A stretch of 64,000 nucleotides of DNA from assembly GCA_009773165.1 (NCBI GenBank), contig WOUZ01000002.1, forward strand, positions 186,001-250,000, written 5' to 3'. The position numbers and the translations under genes are program-made. Numbering within the stretch: position 1 is the stretch's first letter; every line of letters starts with the position of its first letter. Positions 29,157 through 38,150 of this stretch are shown here, piece by piece. The DNA comes from Bacteroidota bacterium (GTDB taxonomy: Bacteria; Bacteroidota; Bacteroidia; Bacteroidales; F082). The notes under the pieces are model-generated. The model was not told where the DNA came from, made no database searches, and saw only the letters and a program-made list of their open reading frames with translations.

Positions 29157-29906
29157 TTATTTGATAAACCTGAACCATACCGGTTCTGATATGGCATTTT
29201 CAATGTGGCCAATATAGTAGCCTGCGTTGAGTTCTTCAACCGGAATCATTATTTTATCGTCCTTAATAACCTGTGACATTGACTTTACGAGTCTTCCCTG
29301 GTTGTTGTAAATATTCACCTTGTTTTGTCCTTTCATGCGATCGTCAACAACGATGGTTATATGGCTATTTACAGGATTAGGATAAACGAGAGCCTCCGCC
29401 ATATTGTTCTCCATTAATCCCAATTCGTTCCGGTGGTCATAAATAACAGTTACATTGGCTTCGATGGTTTCAGGATAACTGGTGTCATCGTAAATTGTAT
29501 AGGTTATCGACGATTTTCCTATGGGAAGTGGTGGCATTTCGAAACGACGAAAATGAACCACATGTGAGGCGAAAGTATAATCTTCAGCCCCAGCTTGAAT
29601 GGTGTCAGGGTAATTGGTTGTATCTGTTTCCGGCCAGCATTGTACGCCAAAACAAAAATAGTCGATGGTTGAATCAGCCATATAATTGACTGTTTTTCTC
29701 AAATTCAGGGAAAGGAGCTTGTCGGTATTGTTTTTCATTGTGAATTGGACGGTAAGATCGATAATTTGGGGGTCTGCACTTGCGATGATGATGGTTGAAT
29801 CGTTCACAATCTTATTCCCGTTCATCTGATCCATGAGGATTAACTGTTGGGCATTGACGAGTATTGTTGCAAGTAATAAGACTACTGAAAGGAAATGTTT
29901 GGCCAT
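29157..29906 (-). CDS. Secreted protein with type IX secretion C-terminal sorting domain
   Basis: A 249-residue protein with a Sec signal peptide (VVLLLATILVNAQ) and a type A T9SS sorting domain over the last 75 residues: YPNPVNSHITI, VNIYNNQGRLV and the final LNAGYYIGHIENA... FRFIK. The middle (about residues 20-170) looks like beta-rich repeats with several Cys, Tyr and Asp residues and no recognised catalytic motif. The protein should be exported through the T9SS and attached to the cell surface or released. The gene is monocistronic with TATTTTTG as a -7 element on the minus strand at 29933-29926. Confidence 0.85.
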   Translation of the reverse strand: MAKHFLSVVLLLATILVNAQQLILMDQMNGNKIVNDSTIIIASADPQIIDLTVQFTMKNNTDKLLSLNLRKTVNYMADSTIDYFCFGVQCWPETDTTNYPDTIQAGAEDYTFASHVVHFRRFEMPPLPIGKSSITYTIYDDTSYPETIEANVTVIYDHRNELGLMENNMAEALVYPNPVNSHITIVVDDRMKGQNKVNIYNNQGRLVKSMSQVIKDDKIMIPVEELNAGYYIGHIENAISEPVWFRFIK

Positions 29907-30214
29907 GTTTCAGGTGTTAAGTTGCCAAAAATAAACTAATTTCCTTATCAAAAGGGTTGGTAAACCAAGTTGTGTCAAGCTTTTTACTTCCGATGAAGTC
30001 GTTTTTGTTTTAAAACTCAGGTTTTTTGCCTTCTTTAATAATGATACTAATTTCTGAAGAGGCTCTTTTTTTCATCATCAGCGAAAGGGGAGATTAGAAA
30101 CAAAACCACAACCCGCCAGGTCGATTTGGCATTTTCTTTCTGCCATTCTGTTACAACTGAGTTTAACAATCTGACAAAAAAAAGCCCTCGTTGCATTGCG
30201 ACGAAGGCTTGTTG
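29907..30214. other. Gap between the T9SS cargo gene and the tRNA
   Basis: Contains the upstream region of the T9SS cargo gene and, at its right end, the tRNA terminator. No coding frame or further RNA gene is evident. Possible frames here overlap the tRNA and do not look like proteins. Confidence 0.5.
30176..30209 (-). terminator. Terminator of the initiator tRNA transcript
   Basis: On the minus strand AGCCTTCGT pairs with ACGAGGGCT (one G-U) and is followed by eight T. It begins 5 nt after the tRNA 3' end. Confidence 0.9.
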
Positions 30215-30286
30215 TAGCGGGGACCGGATTCGAACCGATGACCTTTGGGTTATGAGCCCAACGAGCTGCCTCTGCTCCACCCCGCA
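30215..30286 (-). tRNA. tRNA-fMet (initiator), anticodon CAT
   Basis: All four arms fold. The anticodon loop is CTCATAA, flanked by three consecutive G-C pairs (GGG/CCC), the hallmark of initiator tRNA. With positions 2-7 GCGGGG paired to CCCCGC, positions 1 and 72 are both U and unpaired, the second initiator hallmark. The T arm contains GGTTCGAATCC. The 3' CCA is not encoded (CAA follows the discriminator A), which is usual in Bacteroidota. The gene is a single transcription unit with its own promoter and terminator. Confidence 0.95.
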
Positions 30287-30313
30287 GTATATTTCCCCTT
30301 ATATTAGGGAGTG

Positions 30314-30344
30314 CAAAGATAATTTTTGTTTCTTTGCAAAACAA
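30314..30344 (-). promoter_or_regulatory. Promoter of the initiator tRNA
   Basis: On the minus strand: TTG (30344-30342), 20-nt spacer, TATCTTTG (30321-30314), 27 nt upstream of the tRNA. Confidence 0.6.
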
Positions 30345-30366
30345 GAATTACAAAAAATAAATATTC

Positions 30367-31251
30367 ATGACACATAAGTCAGGCTATGTCAACATCATAG
30401 GTAATCCAAACGTTGGCAAGTCAACACTGATGAACGTTCTCGTTGGCGAAAAACTGTCAATAATTACCTCAAAAGCTCAAACAACAAGGCACCGGATTTT
30501 AGGAATTGTGAATCATGATGAGTATCAGATTATTTTTTCTGATACCCCAGGTATTATTCATAATCCTGCATACAAAATGCATGAGGTGATGAATAGCCAT
30601 ATCCGCACTGCCATGATTGATGCTGATCTGATACTTTATGTTGTTGATGTCACTGAGAGGGTATCGCATGAAGAAAACATCTCGAAACTTAGGGAAACCA
30701 GCTTGCCGTTATTTGTTGTTTTGAATAAAATCGATTTGTCAAACCAGGAAGATGTAATGGCAATGATTGTAAATTGGAAGGAGATGCTGCCTTTAGCACA
30801 GGTTTTTCCAATTGCAGCAGCTCACAATTTCAATACAGAGGGTTTGCTTGATCGAATTCTTGAAATACTCCCCGAATCGCCACCCTATTTCCCAAAAGAT
30901 GAACTTACAGATAAGTCGATGCGCTTTTTTGTTTCTGAAATCATTCGGGAGAAAATATTGCTGCATTACAAGCAGGAAATTCCTTATTCAGTTGAAGTTT
31001 CGGTTGATGCATATGAAGAGAGCGAGAAATTAATAAAAATACAAGCACATATTTATGCCTCCAGAGAATCACAAAAAGCCATTCTCATTGGAAAGCAGGG
31101 ATCGGCAATCAAGCGTGTAGGTACTGAGGCTCGCCTGGATATGGAAGCCTTTATAGGAAAGAAAGTATTTTTGGAATTAAGTGTTAAAGTTGTTAAGGAT
31201 TGGCGTGATAATGAAAATCTATTGAAGCGTTTTGGCTACGAAGCTAATTAG
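30367..31251 (+). CDS. era: GTPase Era
   Basis: Era is a ribosome-assembly GTPase that binds the 3' end of 16S rRNA. The G domain shows GNPNVGKS (G1), a DTPG (G3) and NKID (G4). The C-terminal KH domain carries the conserved LIGKQGSAIKRVGTEAR and VFLELSVKVV stretches. Length (294 aa) is normal. It is followed after 89 nt by der, another ribosome-assembly GTPase, and then an Hsp15-like gene, making a ribosome-maintenance group. Confidence 0.97.
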   Translation: MTHKSGYVNIIGNPNVGKSTLMNVLVGEKLSIITSKAQTTRHRILGIVNHDEYQIIFSDTPGIIHNPAYKMHEVMNSHIRTAMIDADLILYVVDVTERVSHEENISKLRETSLPLFVVLNKIDLSNQEDVMAMIVNWKEMLPLAQVFPIAAAHNFNTEGLLDRILEILPESPPYFPKDELTDKSMRFFVSEIIREKILLHYKQEIPYSVEVSVDAYEESEKLIKIQAHIYASRESQKAILIGKQGSAIKRVGTEARLDMEAFIGKKVFLELSVKVVKDWRDNENLLKRFGYEAN

Positions 31252-31340
31252 TTTTCAATTTGTTATCATCAAAATATTTTATTTTAGGTGTGATATTGCT
31301 TTAAATATCATTCCGTAATTTTGTTATTAAAATCAGATAA

Positions 31341-32648
31341 ATGGGCAATATCGTTGCAATTGTTGGGCGTCCCAACGTAGGAAAATCAACCATTTTTAAC
31401 AGGTTGGTAAAATCAAGACAAGCCATAGTAGAAGAAACAGCCGGTGTAACGCGCGACAGGCATTATGGTATTAGTGATTGGAATGGAAAGTCGTTTCACC
31501 TTATCGATACAGGAGGTTATGTAGTTGGATCAGAAGATGAATTTGAATCGGAAATCAGAAAACAAGCCAAATTAGCTATCGAAGAAGCGGATGTAATTCT
31601 GTTTGTTGTGGATGCTTTTGACGGAATGCACGTATTGGATGAAGAGGTTGGAAATATTCTTCGTCAGTCAAAACGTGAGGTGCTCGTTGTTGCCAATAAG
31701 GTGGACAACAATGAACGAATTGTTATGGCCCAGGAATTTTATGCATTGGGATTGGGCGAAATATACCCTATTTCAGCTATCAATGGAAGCGGAACAGGTG
31801 AATTATTGGATGAAGTAGTGAAATTGCTACCTGATGCATTTGATATTGAAGACGATGGAATCCCCAGATTTACTGTTGTTGGAAGACCAAATGTTGGAAA
31901 ATCATCTATCGTCAACGCCTTTCTTGGTGTTGATCGAAATATTGTCACAGCTACAGCCGGCACAACACGTGATGCTATTGATACGCGTTTCAATGCCTTT
32001 AATATGGATTTCATTTTGGTTGACACCGCCGGAATCAGAAAGAAAAGTAAGGTTTTCGAGAATATTGAGTTTTATTCTGTCATGAGAGCCATAAGAGCCA
32101 TTGAGGAAAGCGATGTTGTACTTTTGTTGGTAGATGCAACACAAGGATTTGAAGCACAGGATATTAATATTCTTAGACTTGTTGTTAAGAATAAGAAAGG
32201 TCTTGTAATTGTTGTAAACAAATGGGATTTAGTTGAGAAGGACTCTAACACACATTTAGAGTTTGAGCAACAAATTCGTGAAAAGATGGCTCCATTTGTG
32301 GATGTTCCAATCGTTTTTACATCAGTGATACAAAAACAACGAATTTTCAAAGCGCTCGAATTAGCTTACGAAGTATATGAGAATCGTAAACGTCAGATTA
32401 CAACATCTGTCTTAAATGAAACGTTATTGCCCATCATACAGGCATCACCTCCGCCAACAGCTTCCAGAGGACATTATATCAAGATTAAATACATCACGCA
32501 GTTAAAAACCGCGACCCCACAGTTTATTTTCTTTTGTAATTTTCCAAATGATGTGAAGGATAGTTACAGCCGTTTTCTGGAAAACAAGATTCGTGAGTTA
32601 TTTAATTTCAGAGGTGTACCAATTCAATTGCATTTTAGGCAAAAATGA
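31341..32648 (+). CDS. der: GTPase Der (EngA)
   Basis: A double GTPase needed for assembly of the 50S subunit. Two G domains in tandem each show GRPNVGKS, with DTGG or DTAG as G3 and NKVD or NKWD as G4, followed by a KH-like C-terminal domain ([13 protein letters not shown]... FCNFP... [10 protein letters not shown]). Length (435 aa) is typical. The stop overlaps the next start codon (ATGA at 32645-32648), so the S4 protein gene is translationally coupled. Confidence 0.97.
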   Translation: MGNIVAIVGRPNVGKSTIFNRLVKSRQAIVEETAGVTRDRHYGISDWNGKSFHLIDTGGYVVGSEDEFESEIRKQAKLAIEEADVILFVVDAFDGMHVLDEEVGNILRQSKREVLVVANKVDNNERIVMAQEFYALGLGEIYPISAINGSGTGELLDEVVKLLPDAFDIEDDGIPRFTVVGRPNVGKSSIVNAFLGVDRNIVTATAGTTRDAIDTRFNAFNMDFILVDTAGIRKKSKVFENIEFYSVMRAIRAIEESDVVLLLVDATQGFEAQDINILRLVVKNKKGLVIVVNKWDLVEKDSNTHLEFEQQIREKMAPFVDVPIVFTSVIQKQRIFKALELAYEVYENRKRQITTSVLNETLLPIIQASPPPTASRGHYIKIKYITQLKTATPQFIFFCNFPNDVKDSYSRFLENKIRELFNFRGVPIQLHFRQK

Positions 32649-33025
32649 GCGAGACTGTTAGAATCGACAAGTATCTTTGGGCTACAAGGTTGTATAAAAC
32701 CCGCACTTTGGCCGGAGAAGCCTGCAGAGGCGGTAAAGTTAAAATGGATAGTAAAGCTGTAAAACCTTCAAAAGAGGTAAAAGAAGGCGACATCATTACA
32801 GTTCAATTGTCGGATTTAACTAAGACTGTTCAGGTAAAAATGACCGGCACTAACAGAGTGTCAGCAAAACTGGTAGATGGTCTGCTCACCGACCTCACTC
32901 CTCAGGCTGAATATGAACGTATTGAACTCCTAAAGGAGTTCAAATCAGAGAAAAGGCTAAGAGGAACAGGCAGACCAACGAAAAAAGACCGAAGGGAAAT
33001 AGATCATTTAAAAAATACGGATTGA
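32645..33025 (+). CDS. hslR: S4-domain RNA-binding protein, Hsp15-like
   Basis: A 126-residue protein with an N-terminal S4 domain ([21 protein letters not shown]... [20 protein letters not shown]) and a basic tail ([21 protein letters not shown]), the usual make-up of Hsp15. In Escherichia coli Hsp15 rescues 50S subunits carrying a nascent chain. Coupled by a 4-nt overlap to der. Family assignment is firm; the recycling role is taken from the E. coli protein. Confidence 0.88.
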   Translation: MSETVRIDKYLWATRLYKTRTLAGEACRGGKVKMDSKAVKPSKEVKEGDIITVQLSDLTKTVQVKMTGTNRVSAKLVDGLLTDLTPQAEYERIELLKEFKSEKRLRGTGRPTKKDRREIDHLKNTD

Positions 33026-33094
33026 ATCTATAACATGTTGATATAGAGTAAGTATCTCGTTAAATTAAGTTGTTTCAAATATAATGTACTCAAT

Positions 33095-34120
33095 ATGAGA
33101 AGATTCATTGTCGGAATTTACGCCATCTTATTGGTTGGAAGTGTGTTGTTTTCGGGCTGTCAGAAAGGAATGCAAAAACTGAAAAAGGCAGAAAATGGCT
33201 TTACAGTAGGTTTCTACAATCTTGAGAATTTGTTTGACACAACGAACGATCCGTTGATTAATGACGAGGAGTTTCTTCCGGAAGCTAAAGTGAGTTGGAA
33301 TTCGGAGCGTTATGAACAAAAACTAAAAAACATGTCTAGGGTTATTGCTGCAATGGATACCTTGTCATTTCCACATATTCTTGGATTGTCAGAAGTTGAA
33401 AATATGCAGGTTTTATATGACCTCGTTCAAACTGCAGCTTTAAAAAAAGCAGCATATGCAATAATCCATGTCGCTGATAATGATCCTCGTGGAATTGAAG
33501 TAGCAATGCTCTATCGCCCCGAATTTTTCATACCTCTGTTTCAAAAAACACTACAACCCGTTGTTGAAGGCAAAACAAACCGGCATATTCTATATGTGAA
33601 GGGAATCATGGCCACCGGTGATACATTGCATGTGTTTGCAAACCACTGGACATCGCGATTTGGAGGCTACGAAGAAACTAAGGCTGCCCGAAATGGAACT
33701 GCACTTTTCCTACGCAACTCAATTGACTCATTATTTAAAATAAATCCTTCTGCTCAGATTATAATTGGAGGCGACTTCAATGATAATCCGGAGGATGCAA
33801 GCATGACAGAGTTTTTAAATACCAAGTCAACACAGGATGAAATCCGACCCTCAATGTTGTATAACCTTGCTCTTGAACCACATAAAAAGGGAGAAGGAAC
33901 ACTTTATTACAAAGGATGGGATTTCTTTGATCAGATAATCGTATCATCAGCCTTGCTGTCGGGTAGCCGTCTCAAAGCTTCTCCAATCGAAATTGTTAAA
34001 AAGGAGTGGATGCTCTTTAAACCATCACAAGGCGAAGCCCGACCTAACCGAACGATGTCGGGAGGTAAGTATTATGGCGGGTTCAGTGATCATTTACCAG
34101 TCATTATTCGATTGAAATAG
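33095..34120 (+). CDS. Endonuclease/exonuclease/phosphatase family lipoprotein
   Basis: A 341-residue protein with a signal peptide and lipobox (VLFSGC, C22). The EEP fold is shown by FYNLENLFDT, the catalytic Glu in GLSEVEN, the HWTSR and GGDFNDNPED motifs and the final SDHLPVIIRL. Such secreted EEP proteins in Bacteroidota are mostly uncharacterised and may cleave nucleic acids or phosphodiesters outside the cytoplasm. Follows hslR by 69 nt on the same strand. The substrate is not known. Confidence 0.88.
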   Translation: MRRFIVGIYAILLVGSVLFSGCQKGMQKLKKAENGFTVGFYNLENLFDTTNDPLINDEEFLPEAKVSWNSERYEQKLKNMSRVIAAMDTLSFPHILGLSEVENMQVLYDLVQTAALKKAAYAIIHVADNDPRGIEVAMLYRPEFFIPLFQKTLQPVVEGKTNRHILYVKGIMATGDTLHVFANHWTSRFGGYEETKAARNGTALFLRNSIDSLFKINPSAQIIIGGDFNDNPEDASMTEFLNTKSTQDEIRPSMLYNLALEPHKKGEGTLYYKGWDFFDQIIVSSALLSGSRLKASPIEIVKKEWMLFKPSQGEARPNRTMSGGKYYGGFSDHLPVIIRLK

Positions 34121-34212
34121 TATTTGTAGAAAATACCTCAAAACATATAGTGGGAGCCTTTTTACTTTGAAGGCAAAGTTGTACTTTCGCATAAAGAAAG
34201 TCGTACAGAACC

Positions 34213-34872
34213 ATGGATACAATCAGAATTGCATTTGTTGATGAACACCCTATCGTTTGCGAAGGATTATCAGCTCTAATTTCGGATGTTCCAGATATTG
34301 AAGTGGTTTTTTGCGAGAAGGACATGGAAACAAGCATTCAGCGATTGTATCATCAGCTAGTTCATATTGTTGTGTTTGTTCTTTATAAGCCTGATCCTGA
34401 AGATGCTGATAAGATTTCTATGTTAGTAAAAAAGCACCCCAGATGTAGTGTTTTGGTGCTATCGATGTTTCGAATTGAGAATCTCATTTTTAAGATGATT
34501 AAAGCAGGTGCTAAAGGTCATTTGACAAGCGAAACCACACGGAATGAAATCCTTGAAGCTATTTATACCCTTAGGAACGGTTATGACTTTTATGCGAAGA
34601 CAATAACCAATATGATTCTTAACAACTATCTTGCTAGTAATGAAGAGGTTGAAGCACGAAAAGAAAGGGAAAAGAATCTTTCCTCCCGTGAGCTGGAAGT
34701 GTTAAAGCTTTTTGCAAAGAGTTTTACAAATAAAGAAATTGCAGATAGATTGTTTATTTCTGTTCGAACGGTTGAATCGCATAAAAATAACATTATGCGC
34801 AAAATCAACCTAAAAACTACAGTTGATATGGTTAAATTTGCCATACGAAATAATATGACAGACTTGTATTAA
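34213..34872 (+). CDS. LuxR/NarL-type response regulator with degenerate receiver domain
   Basis: A 219-residue protein with an N-terminal receiver-like domain and a C-terminal LuxR helix-turn-helix (LSSRELEVLKLFAKSFTNKEIADRLFISVRTVESHKNN split over the last 70 residues). The acidic pair D10/E11 is present, but the phosphoacceptor position reads L57 (in VVFVLYKPDP) and the conserved Lys is replaced (GHLTSE). It should therefore not be controlled by ordinary aspartyl phosphorylation. No kinase gene is adjacent. Targets are unknown. A weak -7 candidate TACTTTCG lies at 34182-34189. Confidence 0.9.
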   Translation: MDTIRIAFVDEHPIVCEGLSALISDVPDIEVVFCEKDMETSIQRLYHQLVHIVVFVLYKPDPEDADKISMLVKKHPRCSVLVLSMFRIENLIFKMIKAGAKGHLTSETTRNEILEAIYTLRNGYDFYAKTITNMILNNYLASNEEVEARKEREKNLSSRELEVLKLFAKSFTNKEIADRLFISVRTVESHKNNIMRKINLKTTVDMVKFAIRNNMTDLY

Positions 34873-34907
34873 TCTAGTTGATTTTGCACGCTTGTAAGCT
34901 AATGACT

Positions 34908-35111
34908 ATGCAGATAACACTAAATAACAGAACGGAACTAATTGATTTTGAAGTACTAAGCTTAAATCAGCTTATTGCATACAAAAACTTTACTTTTAAA
35001 TTTTTGGTGACAAAAGTGAATCATCAATTGGTGAAGAAGGACGAACGGGACCAGGTTTTAGTCAAAGATGGTGATCATGTCGAAGTACTTCATCTGATAT
35101 CCGGAGGATGA
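34908..35111 (+). CDS. thiS: ThiS-like sulfur carrier protein
   Basis: A 67-residue ubiquitin-fold protein from the ATG at 34908 (an ATG at 34902 adds two residues). It starts MQITLNNR and ends HLISGG, the diglycine tail that is adenylated and thiocarboxylated in ThiS. The VKDGDHVEVLHLI stretch matches the family. ThiS carries sulfur for the thiazole ring of thiamine. None of thiC, thiE, thiF, thiG or thiH is nearby, which is unusual for Bacteroidota. MoaD is possible, but the length and termini fit ThiS better. Confidence 0.8.
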   Translation: MQITLNNRTELIDFEVLSLNQLIAYKNFTFKFLVTKVNHQLVKKDERDQVLVKDGDHVEVLHLISGG

Positions 35112-35155
35112 AAAACTGCTTTAATCTTAGTTAAACTGTGTAAGCAACATATGTT

Positions 35156-35842
35156 ATGCCAAAAGACCCAATCATTTCTTTACACAAATTATCCATTTTC
35201 CAGCGAAAGAATTTGGTTCTTTCCAATGTAAATCTCTCGCTTCACAAAGGAGAGTTTGCCTATCTAATTGGTAAAACCGGAAGCGGTAAGTCGAGCCTTT
35301 TAAAAACTTTATACGCAGAACTGCCCGTTGTTGACGGGGAAGCCTCAATAGCCGGTTTCAATCTGAGAACTCTTAAACGCGAAGAAGTGCCTTTTTTGCG
35401 CCGAAGACTTGGCATTGTTTTTCAAGATTTTCAATTATTAGAAGATCGCTCTGTTCAGGAAAATCTACTGTTTGTGTTGCATGCTACAGGATGGACTGAT
35501 CGTAAGCTGATGGATCAACGCATTCATGAAGTGTTGTTGCAAGTGGGTCTCGTAGCAAAAGGCTATAAATACCCGCATCAGCTTTCAGGGGGAGAGCAAC
35601 AGCGCATAGCAATTGCCCGCGCCATGCTAAACCAGCCTGAAGTGATACTTGCCGATGAACCTACCGGGAATCTTGATCCTGAAACTTCCAACGGAATCCT
35701 TCGTTTGTTGATGAGCATAAGTGAGAATGGACAGGCTGTAATTATGGCTACTCATAATTATAATCTAATTTATAAGTTTCCTGCACGAGTAATAAAATGT
35801 GAAGAAGGGACCGTAATTGCCTCAGCTAATCAACTCGATTAG
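35156..35842 (+). CDS. ftsE: FtsE-like ABC transporter ATP-binding protein
   Basis: A 228-residue ATPase with Walker A GKTGSGKS at 39-46, a Q-loop ([15 protein letters not shown]), signature [14 protein letters not shown] and Walker [12 protein letters not shown]. The Q-loop [13 protein letters not shown] is close to FtsE, which with FtsX controls peptidoglycan hydrolases at division. No ftsX or other permease gene is adjacent. Its 3' end overlaps by 21 nt the 3' end of the convergent glycosyltransferase gene. FtsE is the best call; a LolD/MacB-type ATPase is the alternative. Confidence 0.8.
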   Translation: MPKDPIISLHKLSIFQRKNLVLSNVNLSLHKGEFAYLIGKTGSGKSSLLKTLYAELPVVDGEASIAGFNLRTLKREEVPFLRRRLGIVFQDFQLLEDRSVQENLLFVLHATGWTDRKLMDQRIHEVLLQVGLVAKGYKYPHQLSGGEQQRIAIARAMLNQPEVILADEPTGNLDPETSNGILRLLMSISENGQAVIMATHNYNLIYKFPARVIKCEEGTVIASANQLD

Positions 35843-36949
35843 CTTGTCAACATTCTGGCCATTGTGGTAGAGGATGTCTAATTTTTTCTTTCTGCGTTCA
35901 ATCTCTTTTTTACTGAAGCTTCTTTTGAAAAGTTTCTTTAATTGAAGCTTCATCGAAGCAGCATCATTAGCAAGAATACATAATTCATCTAAAGCGCTGC
36001 CGCTTAGCATCTTATCATTTACCACACAAAATCTTCCATTGTATAATGTATTCAGTAGTTTGAGTTTTAAACCTGTAGCTTGAAAGGTAAGAGAGATATT
36101 GATATGTGCCTGATTGATGAGTGTAAACAGTTCCTCATCAGAAGGATTAGGAATAAGTTGAATATGTGGGAATGATTCAATTTGTTTCACCAACGCCTGC
36201 GGTGGATTAAGTCCGGAAATTATAAAGGGGATTTTCAGGTCATTAAACACTTCTTCGATGAGAAATTTTACCGCAGTTCTGTTCTCAGCTACCGAAAGAT
36301 TACCATGATATAAAATATATTCGCCTTGGCCAACAAGAGCTTTTACTTCTTTATGTGGATGAAAAGCAGGGACAAAAACAACATGATCATATCTGGCGGA
36401 GAAGTATTGCTCATCTTTTTTTGAAATCGCAACTATATGACTGGCCCTTAGTAAGATACTTTCAAAACGTTTTAGTTTTCGGGCTTCATTATGATAATAA
36501 TATTTTTTGAATATGTCGGTTTCAGCCTGTGCAAGATGGTAGTAATACTCGTGCTCAATATTGTGTGTTCTAACGATAATTCTCCTTCCATTAAACCTTA
36601 AGTCATTCATTAGCAAGCATGAGTGAAGGCCTTCAAGTAAAATTGGATGATGATCCTTTAGCAGGTTTTCAGCCAGGTCAACTGAATTGCGTGAACTTAC
36701 GATGTAAGGTAAGTTTGTGAAGAGGTTTTTTTTCGAAAGGTCACGTTTGTAATAATGCACCGTCGAACAATACTTTTCAAGTTCTTTAGATTTATGACGT
36801 CCGTATTCAAATGCATGTAGATGAATGTGTATTCCTTTGGAAGATAGTGCTTTAAGTTTATAGAAAACATCAATGACCCCGCCGTAATTGGCAGGCCATG
36901 GCACATCGAACGATACAATGTGCAGATGTTTTTCAGCAGTATCCTGCAT
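35822..36949 (-). CDS. Glycosyltransferase, GT-B fold
   Basis: A 375-residue protein with the layout of a GT4-like enzyme: N-terminal VSFDVPWPANYGGVIDVFYKLKAL with the GG nucleotide-binding loop, HNIEHEYYYHLA in the middle, YHGNLSVAENR at the start of the second domain and a C-terminal sugar-nucleotide region. It is translated with the upstream glycosyltransferase (17-nt overlap), so the two probably act one after the other on a surface glycan. Specificity unknown. Confidence 0.82.
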   Translation of the reverse strand: MQDTAEKHLHIVSFDVPWPANYGGVIDVFYKLKALSSKGIHIHLHAFEYGRHKSKELEKYCSTVHYYKRDLSKKNLFTNLPYIVSSRNSVDLAENLLKDHHPILLEGLHSCLLMNDLRFNGRRIIVRTHNIEHEYYYHLAQAETDIFKKYYYHNEARKLKRFESILLRASHIVAISKKDEQYFSARYDHVVFVPAFHPHKEVKALVGQGEYILYHGNLSVAENRTAVKFLIEEVFNDLKIPFIISGLNPPQALVKQIESFPHIQLIPNPSDEELFTLINQAHINISLTFQATGLKLKLLNTLYNGRFCVVNDKMLSGSALDELCILANDAASMKLQLKKLFKRSFSKKEIERRKKKLDILYHNGQNVDKLIELIS

Positions 36950-38048
36950 ATATATTAAGTAATAATTTTTCTTCCTGTTCCCAGCATAGAGTTTCAGAAG
37001 CCAACTTACAATTTGATTTCCATTGCTCCATCATGACTTTATCATCAACCATCGCCCGTATTGATCGGGCAATTGTTTCGGGTTTATGATTGACAATGAA
37101 TGAGCCTGTTTGGTATGTATCAATGATTTTTTTTATTTCGGGAAGTGGACTTGCTAAAACCGGTACGTTCACATGTATATAGTCAAACAGCTTATTGGGC
37201 AGACTAAAACGATAATTTAGATTGGTATCTTTATCCAAGGTGATACCAATATCAGCAAGTCGCGTAAAATTCATCATTTGTTGATATGGCATGCGTGGAA
37301 GGAAACGAGTGTTATTTTCAAGATGATGCTTGTGAACAATCTTTTTAAGTTGTTCCAACACATCACCTCCGCCAATAACAAGTAGAAAACAATCTGAAAG
37401 ATAAGTCATGGCTTCGACCAATTCTTCAGCACCGCGCTGTACATTGATTCCGGCACCTTGTAAAATAAGTATTTTTTTGTCAGCCGGAAGGTTAGCCTCA
37501 GCTTTTGTAAATGTGGAATTTTGTTTGTAACGCATTGGTATATTGCGTATTACATGAACCTTTATATGATATTCGTTTCTGAATAAATCAGCGATTGATT
37601 CATTCACAGTAATCATCTCGCTGAGTTTTGGCACAATCCATTTTTCAATGGTCTTCCAGATTTTTTGAACAGTTTTTCTGTTTGTGAGTTCGGGTGTTTC
37701 AGTGAAATACTCGTGACTATCAAAAAGAACCTTAACACCTTTTATCTTGGAAATTAAATAGTTAGCCAGAAGCGTATCTAAATCATTTGAAAGCAAAAGA
37801 TCGGCTTTTCGAAACAATAAGAATAAGAAAAGACGGATGTTGTATTCGGCGTAAAAGAGTGGTCCTTTAGTAAAAATCAGCCTCATCCGGTGGTAATTAT
37901 AGGTTAATGATGGCATTTGAGGGCTGTTTTTTAAAACCCTGCCTACGAGTAATACCTTAAAGCCCGACTTTTCCAATGAAAGACAGGCTTTATGCACCCT
38001 TTGATCTGTTGCCAGATCATTGATGACCGAAACAATGACTTTTTTCAA
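36933..38048 (-). CDS. Glycosyltransferase family 4 protein
   Basis: A 371-residue GT-B enzyme. The likely start is the TTG at 38048, giving MKKVIVSVINDLATDQRVHK, the usual N-terminus of this group. A further TTG at 38102 would add 18 residues of unlikely sequence, and no ATG is available. The C-terminal half contains ILQGAGINVQRGAEELVEAM and FDYIHVNVPVLASPLPEI, typical of GT4 proteins. The 3' end overlaps the next glycosyltransferase gene by 17 nt. The reaction is inferred from the fold only. Confidence 0.82.
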   Translation of the reverse strand: MKKVIVSVINDLATDQRVHKACLSLEKSGFKVLLVGRVLKNSPQMPSLTYNYHRMRLIFTKGPLFYAEYNIRLFLFLLFRKADLLLSNDLDTLLANYLISKIKGVKVLFDSHEYFTETPELTNRKTVQKIWKTIEKWIVPKLSEMITVNESIADLFRNEYHIKVHVIRNIPMRYKQNSTFTKAEANLPADKKILILQGAGINVQRGAEELVEAMTYLSDCFLLVIGGGDVLEQLKKIVHKHHLENNTRFLPRMPYQQMMNFTRLADIGITLDKDTNLNYRFSLPNKLFDYIHVNVPVLASPLPEIKKIIDTYQTGSFIVNHKPETIARSIRAMVDDKVMMEQWKSNCKLASETLCWEQEEKLLLNIYAGYC

Positions 38049-38150
38049 GTAGAAATCTCCAATAACAATACTATGATGTTTTGATAAACTCAAAAGTTGC
38101 AAACATTATTGTTGAATAACCTATCTTTGACAAAAATTTAGCTGGCTGGG

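Noticed and set aside
30126-30377. Open frames on both strands across 30047-30377
   Set aside because: They run through the initiator tRNA and its terminator and have no protein-like features.
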